Source: RH-AL1 sp965198495
Lineage (GTDB): Bacteria > Pseudomonadota > Alphaproteobacteria > Rhizobiales > Beijerinckiaceae
Assembly (NCBI GenBank): GCA_965198495.1
Contig: CBDAPL010000001.1
Coordinates: 1,178,001 to 1,242,000 of the forward strand
Direction of reading: 5' to 3'
DNA length: 64,000 nucleotides
Positions 25,867 through 33,897 of the stretch are shown here, piece after piece. Both the position numbers and the translations under genes were made by a program. Positions within the stretch are counted from its first letter, which is position 1; each line of letters opens with the position of its first letter. The notes beneath the pieces were generated by a model. It searched no databases. It saw nothing but the letters and a program-made list of their open reading frames with translations, and was not told where the DNA came from.

Positions 25867-26589
25867 TCAGGAGGTGATTGTCGATCGGGCGGTAGCCCTT
25901 CCCCTCGACCGGGTCTCCTTTGTCAGAGTCAGAAGCTGTTCTTCCACCTCAGTATGTCCGAGCCCCAGGAGGGTGAGCATGTACTTGCCGGTCCTCAGGC
26001 TTACCTCGGGCGGGGCTCCGGCGAGGCGTGCGCTCACGCCCGCCCGCAGGATAGCAAGAAGGCAATCGATGACGAACTCGTCGAGCCCTATCCGGAAACG
26101 CTCCTGCCGTATTCCCAATTCGACGTCGGCGCGCATGTATCGCGAAAGGTCGTCCTTGATGGTGGCCACTTCCTCGAAGGCTCGCAACAGAAGGTGCCCC
26201 CAGATTGGCTCGTCGGCGGCGATCTCGATGAACTGCCGGGTCGCGAACAGGACGCGTGCGGCGCCGTCCTTAATAGCCAGCCTTTTACTGTCCATCTCGG
26301 AATGCATGGCGAGAGTCACGCCTTGGCATACGGCGGCCACAATCTCCGATTTGTTCTTGAAGTGAAGATAAAACGTACCGTTGGCGACGTCCGCGGCGCT
26401 GGCAATCTCGCTGACCGACGTTGCAATAATTCCTTGTTGCGACATCAGCTTCAGAGCCGCGTCCGTGAGGCGCTTGCGCGTGCGAGATCGCTTCCCGGCG
26501 TCTCCGTCCGATCCCGGCAAAGATCTCTTCATGATGCCTTGTCCAGCGGACCGAGGCCGTGGAAGTGCCTCATCAAGGGTGTTTCTCAT
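25867..26589 (-). CDS. TetR-family regulator of the aromatic operon
   Basis: 240-residue TetR-type repressor. The helix-turn-helix covers RKRLTDAALKLMSQQGIIAT, SVSEIASAADVANGTFYLHF and the following lysine-rich turn (residues about 38-85); the C-terminal ligand domain is less conserved. It is transcribed away from the flavin hydroxylase operon, with a palindrome in the 73-base gap, so it very likely represses that operon and itself until an aromatic ligand binds. An internal ATG at 26532, preceded by AAGG, is an alternative start. Confidence 0.85.
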   Translation of the reverse strand: MRNTLDEALPRPRSAGQGIMKRSLPGSDGDAGKRSRTRKRLTDAALKLMSQQGIIATSVSEIASAADVANGTFYLHFKNKSEIVAAVCQGVTLAMHSEMDSKRLAIKDGAARVLFATRQFIEIAADEPIWGHLLLRAFEEVATIKDDLSRYMRADVELGIRQERFRIGLDEFVIDCLLAILRAGVSARLAGAPPEVSLRTGKYMLTLLGLGHTEVEEQLLTLTKETRSRGRATARSTITS

Positions 26590-26614
26590 ATCAATTTGAC
26601 GACCTGCTTGAAAA

Positions 26615-26628
26615 TGAGATACGTCTCA
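26615..26628. promoter_or_regulatory. Candidate TetR operator between divergent genes
   Basis: TGAGATACGTCTCA has 5-base arms (TGAGA/TCTCA) around TACG and sits between the tetR start (26589) and the hydroxylase start (26663), in a short AT-rich gap. It could cover both promoters. Confidence 0.55.
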
Positions 26629-26662
26629 CAAATCGACACTCGACCATGACCAGGCAAGCGGC

Positions 26663-28336
26663 ATGACAGGAAAAGACGGCACCCGGCCGACGAGCCTTAT
26701 CGTTGGCGCGGGCCCTGTCGGACTCATGATGGCAGTCCTCCTCGCTCGTCAAGGCCTGGGATCGGTCGTCGTCGAACGTCATCTCACGCGTCATGGCGCA
26801 CCTAAGGCGCATGCCTTGAACCCTAGAACGCTCGAGATCTGTCGCGCGATAGGCCTGGACACCGAGGCGATGGCGCGACGGGCCACGCCTGTGCGGGACG
26901 GAGGATGGGTTCGCTTCGTCACGACGCTGTCGGGCAGCGAGATCGGAGTGTTGCCCTACGAGCGGCAGGACGATGCCGTGAAGGTCATGACCCCCACCCC
27001 GCTGATCAATCTGGCGCAGCCCTTGTTCGAGGACTTCCTCCTCGAGCTGGTCGCCCGATCGCCGCTGATCGAGGTCAGGCGCGGCGTCGACTGGGTCTCG
27101 TGCCGGGACGATCAGGACGGCGTGACGTCGATTCTGGAAGATGTCGATACATTGGTGCAGACGAACGTCACAAGTCGTTACCTGATCGGCGCGGATGGCG
27201 CCGGAAGCGCGGTGCGTCGGGCACTCGCGATCCCCATGGTCGGCGACGGCGCGCCCCAATCGTTCATCACCATTCATTTTGCGGCAAATCTTCGGGCGCT
27301 CGTCAAGGACCGTCCCGGGATCCTCTACTGGATCATGCAGCCCCCGCACCCCGGCGTCCTGATCGCCTACGATATCGAGAGCCAGTGGTGCATGCTCTAC
27401 CCCCACGACCCCTCCATGATGCCTCGAGAGGCGTTCACGCCGGCAGTGTGTATGGACATCCTCCACCATGCCATCGGCGTGCCGGAGTCCGAGATCGAGA
27501 TCAAGCACGTGCTACCCTGGATCATGGTTTCGGAAGTGGCGGAGACGTACAGGGCGGGGCAGGCGTTCCTCGTCGGCGACGCCGCCCATCGCTTCCCGCC
27601 GATGGGCGGCCTGGGCCTGAACACCGGGATCCAGGACGCGCACAATTTGGCTTGGAAGATCGGCGCCGTGGAACGGCGCGAGGCGGGCGAAACGCTGCTC
27701 GACACTTACGAGGCCGAACGGCGCGGCGTGGCTTTGACGAACGCCGAGCAGAGCGGAAAGAACGCGCAACGCATCCTGGGTCTCCAGGCCTCACTCCGGG
27801 TAGACGCCGACGATGGGCCGGAGACGCTCGCGCGACGACTATGTGATCCAGTCGCGCAGGCCGAGATCGAGGGGCAGATCGCGAATCAGCGCGAGCATTT
27901 CGACAGCCTCGATCTGCAGCTGGGTTTCAGTTACGACGTCGCGCATCGCCGAAGTGGAAGCATCTCGAACTTCAAGCCGGAGCTGGCGGTCGGTCGACGC
28001 CTGCCGCACGCTTGGCTGGAGCGGGACGGGCAGGCCGTTTCGACCCTCGACCTGATCGACGATCGCGCCTTCACGCTCCTGGCAGGCTCGGATCTCACGA
28101 ACGACCTGCATGAGCGAGAGACATCGTTCCCCCTTCAGGTGCTCGTCAAAGGCCGTGATTTCGAGGACGCGCACGATGCGCTCGGACAATCGCTGACGCT
28201 GTCCAATCAGGGGGCGGTGCTAGTGCGGCCGGACGGCCACGTGGCCGCGATCTTCCGCGACGTGGCGCCGGGCGAGCTATCGGAGGCTGTCGCCGCCTCG
28301 TTGACCACTATTTCGGCCTGCGGCGTCGCCTCGTGA
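26663..28336 (+). CDS. Class A flavin-dependent aromatic hydroxylase
   Basis: 557-residue FAD monooxygenase of the PheA/TfdB/MhpA type, which adds one oxygen ortho to a ring hydroxyl with NAD(P)H. Seen: FAD dinucleotide motif VGAGPVGLMMAVLLARQG (residues 12-29), the NAD(P)H/FAD motif YLIGADGAGSAVRRAL near 175, and the FAD ribityl motif FLVGDAAHRFPPMGGLGLNT near 305, followed by IQDAHNLAWKI. The C-terminal thioredoxin-like domain is present. First gene of a five-gene operon whose later members cleave and hydrolyse a ring. The substrate is inferred to be a polyhydroxybenzene such as phloroglucinol. Confidence 0.9.
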   Translation: MTGKDGTRPTSLIVGAGPVGLMMAVLLARQGLGSVVVERHLTRHGAPKAHALNPRTLEICRAIGLDTEAMARRATPVRDGGWVRFVTTLSGSEIGVLPYERQDDAVKVMTPTPLINLAQPLFEDFLLELVARSPLIEVRRGVDWVSCRDDQDGVTSILEDVDTLVQTNVTSRYLIGADGAGSAVRRALAIPMVGDGAPQSFITIHFAANLRALVKDRPGILYWIMQPPHPGVLIAYDIESQWCMLYPHDPSMMPREAFTPAVCMDILHHAIGVPESEIEIKHVLPWIMVSEVAETYRAGQAFLVGDAAHRFPPMGGLGLNTGIQDAHNLAWKIGAVERREAGETLLDTYEAERRGVALTNAEQSGKNAQRILGLQASLRVDADDGPETLARRLCDPVAQAEIEGQIANQREHFDSLDLQLGFSYDVAHRRSGSISNFKPELAVGRRLPHAWLERDGQAVSTLDLIDDRAFTLLAGSDLTNDLHERETSFPLQVLVKGRDFEDAHDALGQSLTLSNQGAVLVRPDGHVAAIFRDVAPGELSEAVAASLTTISACGVAS

Positions 28337-28626
28337 TCATCCATGCCGTAATCTTCACCTGGAAGGACGATGTCACGCGGGCCGACGTGGACGCGGTCAC
28401 TGCGGCGCTGGACGATATGCGCCCTTCCATCACCGGCCTCATCTCGCTGGACCACGGACCCGATCTCGTGCTGCGGTCCGGTAACGGCAGCTATCTTATA
28501 GTCGCCAAGTTCGAGGATGAGGCGGCCTGGCGGGGCTACCAGGCCCATCCCGCGCATAAGCACCTCGTCGCCGAGATCATCGCGCCTCTGCTGGCGAGCA
28601 GGATCGCCACACAGGTCGGCGGCTAG
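28333..28626 (+). CDS. Dabb-family (stress-responsive A/B barrel) protein
   Basis: 97-residue dimeric alpha/beta-barrel (Dabb) protein. The start IIHAVIFTWKDDVT and the block YLIVAKFEDEAAWRGYQAHP HKHLVAE region are typical. It starts with GTG overlapping the hydroxylase stop (GTGA), so it is translationally coupled. Family members bind or shape aromatic and polyketide-derived molecules, for example olivetolic acid cyclase; here a role on an unstable polyhydroxy or polyketo intermediate is plausible but unproven. Confidence 0.8.
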   Translation: MIIHAVIFTWKDDVTRADVDAVTAALDDMRPSITGLISLDHGPDLVLRSGNGSYLIVAKFEDEAAWRGYQAHPAHKHLVAEIIAPLLASRIATQVGG

Positions 28627-28634
28627 GAGGCGCC

Positions 28635-30164
28635 GTGCGGACCGATACGGAAGCCTCGTCGGAAGCCGGGCGGCACAACCTCTTCGCCTTGATCACGCGG
28701 ACGGCCGCCGAACGCTCGGCCCAGCCGTTCCTTCGGTTGACGAACGGACAGGTGATCACCTTCGGGCATATGCTGGAACACGCCGCGCGCGTCGCCAGAT
28801 GGCTTCAGAATTGCGGCCTGCGGCCTGGCGACCGCATCGTGGCGCAGCTCGAAAAGTCGCCGGCGGCACTGCTGCTCTACCTGGGATGCGTGCGGGGCGG
28901 TTTCGTCTTCGTTCCTTTGAACACGGCCTATACCGCGCCGGAGGTGGCGTACTTCCTATCGGACGCCCAGCCCGCGCTGGTGGTTGCGAGCCAGACGTCG
29001 CCGGCGGCCTCCATCGCCACCGCGGCGCGACGCGAACAACTCGCGCCGAGGCTCGAAGACGCGCCCTGGCTCCCCTTCGACCTTGACGGCCCGGTCGCGG
29101 CCGTCGGACCGCACGACCCCGCCGCGATCCTCTACACGTCGGGAACGACCGGCCGATCGAAGGGCGCGGTGCTCACGCACGGCAACCTCTCGTCCAACGC
29201 CCTCGTTCTGCATGACGTGTGGCGCTGGCAGGATGGCGACGTGCTTATGCACGCCCTGCCGATCTTTCACGCCCACGGCCTCTTCGTCGCCCTCCATGGC
29301 GCGTTGCTGAACGGGTCCACGATCATCTTCCACGAGAGGTTCGAGGCCGCGGCCGTGATCGACGCTCTCCCGTCGGCGACCGTGTTCATGGGTGTGCCGA
29401 CCTTCTACACGCGGCTCCTGGACGATCCCCGCCTTGACACGTCGTCCTGCAAGGCCATGAGGGTGTTCATCAGCGGATCGGCGCCGCTGCTGGAGGCCAC
29501 CTTCCTGGCGTTCCGGGAGCGGACCGGCCATGACATCCTCGAACGCTACGGCATGACCGAAGCGCTGATGGTGACCTCGAACCCCTACGAGGGGCCGCGC
29601 CGCCCGGGTACCGTCGGCCGGCCCCTGCCGGGCGTCGACGTGCGGATCATGGGCGAGGACGGTGAGCCCGCGGGGAGGGATCAGCCCGGGCTCCTGCAGT
29701 TGAAGGGTCCGAACCTGTTCTCCGGGTACTGGCGGAACCCCGAGAAGACCGCGCAAGACCATACGTCGGACGGCTATTTCATAAGCGGCGACGTGGCGGA
29801 GCGCGACGGCGACGATTTCATCAAGATCGTCGGTCGCACCAAGGATCTCATCATTTCCGGCGGCTTCAACGTCTACCCGAAAGAGATCGAGATGATGATC
29901 GACGCGCTGCCCGGCGTCGTTGAGACCGCAGTGATTGGGGTCCCGCATCCCGACTTTGGCGAGGGCGTCGTGGCGGTCGTGGTAGCCCAACGGGGCGTCT
30001 CCCTCGACCTGGCCGCGATCCGGGCCGCGGCCGCATCTGGGCTGGCGGCCTTCAAGCGGCCGAAGGACGTGGTCGTGGTCGAGGACCTGCCGCGCAACGC
30101 CATGGGCAAAGTGCAGAAAGGCCTGCTCAGGACCCGTTACGCCAGTCTGTTCGCGCGCCCGTGA
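28635..30164 (+). CDS. Malonyl-CoA synthetase-like acyl-CoA ligase (MatB type)
   Basis: 509-residue adenylate-forming enzyme. AMP-binding motif ILYTSGTTGRSKGAVLTH near residue 165, PIFHAHGLFVALHGALL near 210, VFISGSAPLLEATF near 280, YGMTEALMVTSNPYEGPRRP near 308 and the C-terminal GKVQKGLLR lysine motif. The TSNPY-G-RRPGTVG-PLPGV block and the total length are those of MatB, which converts malonate, ATP and CoA to malonyl-CoA. It starts with GTG after a perfect AGGAGG at 28625-28630. In this operon malonate could arise from ring cleavage and hydrolysis. A different small acid cannot be excluded. Confidence 0.85.
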   Translation: MRTDTEASSEAGRHNLFALITRTAAERSAQPFLRLTNGQVITFGHMLEHAARVARWLQNCGLRPGDRIVAQLEKSPAALLLYLGCVRGGFVFVPLNTAYTAPEVAYFLSDAQPALVVASQTSPAASIATAARREQLAPRLEDAPWLPFDLDGPVAAVGPHDPAAILYTSGTTGRSKGAVLTHGNLSSNALVLHDVWRWQDGDVLMHALPIFHAHGLFVALHGALLNGSTIIFHERFEAAAVIDALPSATVFMGVPTFYTRLLDDPRLDTSSCKAMRVFISGSAPLLEATFLAFRERTGHDILERYGMTEALMVTSNPYEGPRRPGTVGRPLPGVDVRIMGEDGEPAGRDQPGLLQLKGPNLFSGYWRNPEKTAQDHTSDGYFISGDVAERDGDDFIKIVGRTKDLIISGGFNVYPKEIEMMIDALPGVVETAVIGVPHPDFGEGVVAVVVAQRGVSLDLAAIRAAAASGLAAFKRPKDVVVVEDLPRNAMGKVQKGLLRTRYASLFARP

Positions 30165-30187
30165 GCCATAACCATCGAGAATCCGTC

Positions 30188-31117
30188 ATGCCGATCCAGC
30201 TTCCGACGCCGGTTCACAAGCCGGCCTTCAATATCACCCGAGCCAGCCACGTCGTGTACCGTGTGAGGGACCTCGCGGCGTCGCGCGCCTTCTACGTGGA
30301 CCTGCTCGGTCTTGTCGTCAGCGACGAGGATCGCGCGACGCTATGGTTGCGTGGTCTCGAGGAGGGCTGCCATCACAGCCTGGTGCTAAAGCAGGGTGAG
30401 CCTCAATGCGAAAGGGTCGGCCTTCGCGTCCTCACCGATGATGACCTGGAGCTGGCGCAGAGCCACTTCGACAGGGCGGGTTTTCCGACCAGCTGGGTCG
30501 ACGTCCCCCACCAGGGCCGAACCCTCCATACCAGTGATCCGGCCGGCACACCGCTCGAGTTCTGCGCCACCATGGAAACGCGGCCTCGGCTGTTCCATCA
30601 GGTCGAGAGCCATCGCGGCGCATGCGTCCACCGCCTCGACCATGTCCAGGTAGTGACGCCGGAGGTCGACGCCTCGCTGCTCTTCTACAACGAGATGGGC
30701 TTCCGCCTCTCCGAGTACGTGGTCTCGGACGAAGCCATGCTGATGGTCTTCCTTCAGCGCAAAGGGAACCCTCACGACATCGTCTTCGCCAAAGGGCCGG
30801 GCCCGCGGCTCCACCACGTCGCCTTCACGGTTCCGGACACCCAGAGCCTGATGTTGACCGCGGATCTTTTCGTCCGGGCAGGGCGAGCCACGCAGGTCGA
30901 GTTCGGTCCCGCGCGGCATTTCAGCCCCGGCTTGGCGCGCTTCCTCTACCTGCGCGACCCTGACGGCCATCGAGTCGAACTCTTCCCTGCCCATTACCAA
31001 ACCATCGACATCGAGGACGAGCCTCTGCGGTGGCAGGCGCCCGACTTCCAGATCGGCGGATGGCAGACCCCGCCGCAGCGCTGGTTCGACGAGGCCAGCG
31101 CCTTCTCCCGGTCCTGA
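30188..31117 (+). CDS. Extradiol ring-cleavage dioxygenase (HpaD-like, VOC fold)
   Basis: About 309 residues, two vicinal-oxygen-chelate domains, like type I homoprotocatechuate 2,3-dioxygenase. Domain 1 begins ITRASHVVYRVRDLAASRAF; domain 2 carries the Fe(II) ligands: His in HRLDHVQVVTP, His in LHHVAFTVPD and Glu in GHRVELFPAHYQ. It splits a catecholic ring next to the vicinal hydroxyls using O2. The preceding frame opens at a GTG overlapping the ligase stop, but the ATG at 30188 fits family N-termini better. Its substrate would be the product of the flavin hydroxylase. Confidence 0.88.
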   Translation: MPIQLPTPVHKPAFNITRASHVVYRVRDLAASRAFYVDLLGLVVSDEDRATLWLRGLEEGCHHSLVLKQGEPQCERVGLRVLTDDDLELAQSHFDRAGFPTSWVDVPHQGRTLHTSDPAGTPLEFCATMETRPRLFHQVESHRGACVHRLDHVQVVTPEVDASLLFYNEMGFRLSEYVVSDEAMLMVFLQRKGNPHDIVFAKGPGPRLHHVAFTVPDTQSLMLTADLFVRAGRATQVEFGPARHFSPGLARFLYLRDPDGHRVELFPAHYQTIDIEDEPLRWQAPDFQIGGWQTPPQRWFDEASAFSRS

Positions 31118-31149
31118 AACGGTTTTCAACCTTAGAGAGGTATGCCTCC

Positions 31150-31965
31150 ATGAAGATCGTCCGCTTTCTCCACGAGGATCGTGCGCACTACGGGTTGCGC
31201 GAAGGCGATATGGTGAGGGCGTGTTCCGCCGCGCGTACCTTTGCGGACATGCTGGACGCGCCGGCCCCGTCCGGGCCCGCCATCGCGGTGTCCGACCTCC
31301 GCTTCCTCACGCCGGTCGACAAGCCCGGCAAGGTGATCTGCATCGGCCTCAACTACCGGGACCACGCGAAGGAGGGCGGCAACCCGATTCCCGACTACCC
31401 CGCCGTCTTCCTGCGGGTGAACACGTCCCTCGTCGCGCACGGCGAACCGCTCGTGCGACCGCTCGCTTCCGATAAGCTCGACTGGGAGGCGGAACTCGCC
31501 GTCGTCATCGGGCGGACCGCGCGGCATGTCTCGGCCGCCCGGGCGCTGGACCACGTGGCCGGCTACGCCTGCTTCAACGACGGATCGGTCCGCAACTACC
31601 AGCGCAAGTCCACGCAATGGACCATGGGCAAGAACTTCGATTTCACCGGCGCCTTCGGTCCCTCAATCGTCACGGCGGACGAGGTCCCGGCGGGCGCGGC
31701 GGGCTTGCGAATCGTGTCGCGCGTGAACGGCGCGGTCATGCAAGACGGTAACACCGCCGACATGATCTTCGACGTCCCCACGCTGATCGAAATCCTGTCG
31801 GAAGTCATGATGCTCGAAGCGGGGGACGTGATCGCGACGGGAACGCCGGCGGGCGTAGGTTACGCCAGGACGCCGCCCATGTTCCTCAAGGCTGGCGACA
31901 TCTGCGAGGTAGAGATCGAAGGCATTGGCACGATTTCTAATCCGATCGCGGATGCGCGCGCCTGA
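31150..31965 (+). CDS. Fumarylacetoacetate hydrolase (FAH) family protein
   Basis: 271-residue FAH-family enzyme; members hydrolyse or decarboxylate beta-diketo acids (acylpyruvases, fumarylpyruvate hydrolase). Motifs: ICIGLNYRDHAKEGGNPIPD near residue 65, the acidic metal site DWEAELAVVIGR near 118, the QWTMGKNFDFTGAFGPSIV block near 158 and GDVIATGTPAGVG near 225. The ATG at 31150 matches the family N-terminus (MKIVRF). Last gene of the operon, 32 bases after the dioxygenase; a C-C hydrolysis of the ring-cleavage product to pyruvate plus an acid is the natural reading. Confidence 0.9.
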   Translation: MKIVRFLHEDRAHYGLREGDMVRACSAARTFADMLDAPAPSGPAIAVSDLRFLTPVDKPGKVICIGLNYRDHAKEGGNPIPDYPAVFLRVNTSLVAHGEPLVRPLASDKLDWEAELAVVIGRTARHVSAARALDHVAGYACFNDGSVRNYQRKSTQWTMGKNFDFTGAFGPSIVTADEVPAGAAGLRIVSRVNGAVMQDGNTADMIFDVPTLIEILSEVMMLEAGDVIATGTPAGVGYARTPPMFLKAGDICEVEIEGIGTISNPIADARA

Positions 31966-32206
31966 GGGAAGACCATCGATGCCACAGCACCGCCGGCACT
32001 GGTCACAGCTGCCGTGAAGGGGCGCCTTCAGCGAGCGTGCAGGACCGTAGATTTGCGGCCGATGTCGCCTCCGACCGGCATTCTGCGATGACGCCGTGCC
32101 AGGAAGCATCCAGAGGGGTCACCGGCTCGCGCCGATGGGGTGGACGTCCCTCCGACGGCATCGATGTGCCAAGGTCGCTGTGTCGACCGCGCGAGGAGAA
32201 GCATCC

Positions 32207-32874
32207 ATGGAAAAGGTTAGCATCGTCGGCCTGGATCTGGCCAAGGCCGTCTTTCAGGCGCATGGCGCCTTCGCCAACGGTGCCGTGGCCTTCAGCAAGA
32301 AGATCACGCGCGGCTAGCTGCTGGCCTTCTTTGCCAGGCTGCCGCGCTGCCTGGTAGCCATGGAAGCCTGTGCCAGCGCGCACTACTGGGCTCGCCAGAC
32401 CGCCGCGTTCGGCCATGACGTTCGCCTGATCGCCCCGATCTATGTGAAGCCGTTCGTCGAGCGCAACAAGAACGATGCGGCCGACGCGCAGGCCATCGCC
32501 GAGGCCGCCTCGCGCCCGACCATGCGCTTCGTCGGCGTGAAGAGCGCGGAAGAGCAGGCCGCTGGCTTAACGTTCAAGATGCGCGACCTCTTGTGCGCCA
32601 GCGAACCCAGACCTTCAACGCGCTCCTCGGACCCTTGGCGGAGTACGGCATCATCGCGCCCAGCGGCCCGGTCCATGTCGCGGCGCTGGCCGAAGCGCTG
32701 ACGGGGCCTGGTGCGGGGGTGCCGCAGCCCGTTGTCAGCCTCGGTCGCATGCTGCTGGCCCACATCGCGGCTTTGGGCAACCAGATCATGCTGCTCGAAC
32801 GGGAGTTGCGCGAGCGCGCCAAGCGCGACGGCGCGGCCCTGCGCCTGCTGACCATCCCCGGCATCGGTGTCATC
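32207..32874 (+). mobile_element. IS110-family transposase remnant
   Basis: Starts at ATG with VGLDLAKAVFQAHG, hits an in-frame TAG (at about 32317), continues as ACASAHYWARQ and NKNDAADAQAIAEAASRP (DEDD-type catalytic acidic residues), shifts frame near 32595, and ends in LRLLTIPGIGV, where the C-terminal serine-containing half should begin. The sequence is cut exactly at the 3' end of the convergent NmrA-like gene. A ribosome site GAGGAG precedes the ATG. Inactive by at least two lesions and a truncation. Confidence 0.8.
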
Positions 32875-33797
32875 TACGACGCGTTGTCCAGCAACTGCTG
32901 GCGATGAGCACGGGCCCACTGCCCGAAATCGATAGGATCGCGGCCGAGAAGCTCCCTGACGGTGTCCGTTCGGGTTGCGGCGTAGGCCAAGCGCCCATCG
33001 GCCACCTGGCGGACCAGCTCCAGCATGCTCTTGGAGAAAGGCTGGTCCATGCCGGCCGGCAACGGCATGGCGCCTGCCTCCAGCGCGCCTTGCAGATCGT
33101 CGGGCGTGATCACCTTCGCCTTGACCTCGCGCCCGAGGGACACGCTCAGCACCTTCGCGAGCGCCGGCCCGTCGACGACATCGGCCGAGAGAACATAAGC
33201 TTGGTTCGCGTGGGCCTCCGGGCCTTGCGCCAGCACCTTGGCGGCGACCGCCGCGATGTCGTCACCGGCGACCCAACCTATCTCTCGATCCGCCATGGGC
33301 CAAGTGATCGCGCCGGCCCTCACCGGCATGAAGGAGAGAAGGTTCTCCATGAAGAAGTTCGCGTGGAGGTGGCACCAGGCCAAGCCGCTCCCCTGGATGT
33401 AACGCTCCACCAGCTCGTGCCAGGCGTAATGGGGATCGGTGGACTTGCCGTTGCCGAAGACGCCCAGATGCACGACGAAACCGACGCCGGCGTCAACGGC
33501 CGCGTCGACGATCGTCTTGACCTGTTGCACCATGTTGATGGTGTAGCCCGTCATGATGAACAGGCGATCGATGCCCCGCAGGGCTGCCGGAAACGTGCGT
33601 GGATCGTCCAAATCGATGCAGACCGCCGAGTGCCCCTCGGCCTCCCACGCTTCGGCCTGCCGACGATCGCGCGTTGCCCGGACGACTTCGATATCCGGAT
33701 AAGCGCCGAGCTCTCGTATCACCCCGCCACCGACGGCGCCGGACGCGCCGAGCACGAGAAGCCGTGGCGGATCTTTCTTCGGTTGACTGCTGATCAT
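32874..33797 (-). CDS. NmrA-like NAD(P)-binding oxidoreductase
   Basis: 307-residue atypical short-chain dehydrogenase. The Rossmann start LLVLGASGAVGGGVIRELGA shows the NmrA GxxGxxG motif; IDLDDPRTFPAALRGIDRLF and HANFFMENLL are family-typical. NmrA proteins either sense NADP or reduce quinone-like compounds. It is divergent from a TetR gene with two palindromic operators between them, so it is likely induced by the TetR ligand. The coding sequence ends at the edge of the IS110 remnant and the last residues may be altered. Confidence 0.85.
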   Translation of the reverse strand: MISSQPKKDPPRLLVLGASGAVGGGVIRELGAYPDIEVVRATRDRRQAEAWEAEGHSAVCIDLDDPRTFPAALRGIDRLFIMTGYTINMVQQVKTIVDAAVDAGVGFVVHLGVFGNGKSTDPHYAWHELVERYIQGSGLAWCHLHANFFMENLLSFMPVRAGAITWPMADREIGWVAGDDIAAVAAKVLAQGPEAHANQAYVLSADVVDGPALAKVLSVSLGREVKAKVITPDDLQGALEAGAMPLPAGMDQPFSKSMLELVRQVADGRLAYAATRTDTVRELLGRDPIDFGQWARAHRQQLLDNAS

Positions 33798-33817
33798 CGC
33801 TTTGCTCCTCTAACGTG

Positions 33818-33835
33818 CGACAGCACTTGCTGTCG
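33818..33835. promoter_or_regulatory. TetR operator 1 (18-bp palindrome)
   Basis: CGACAGCACTTGCTGTCG: perfect 8-base arms (CGACAGCA/TGCTGTCG) around CT, lying 20 bases before the nmrA-like start. A second, imperfect copy follows 25 bases further on. Confidence 0.7.
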
Positions 33836-33842
33836 TGTGTGA

Positions 33843-33860
33843 TGACAGTTAGTGCTGTCG
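33843..33860. promoter_or_regulatory. TetR operator 2 (imperfect copy)
   Basis: TGACAGTTAGTGCTGTCG matches operator 1 at most outer positions, centre-to-centre 25 bases away. It directly abuts the upstream-most ATG of the tetR frame, which argues for a later start. Confidence 0.6.
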
Positions 33861-33897
33861 TATGCTCAGTCAAGGGCTGAAGGCGGATCAGCCAAGC

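Noticed and set aside
26591..27508. Long minus-strand frame opposite the flavin hydroxylase
   Set aside because: Antisense shadow of a high-GC gene; no ribosome site, no domain, and the plus-strand frame has all FAD motifs.
28956..29990. 344-residue minus-strand frame opposite the acyl-CoA ligase
   Set aside because: Shadow frame with extreme Arg/Gly/His bias; the plus strand encodes an intact MatB-like enzyme.
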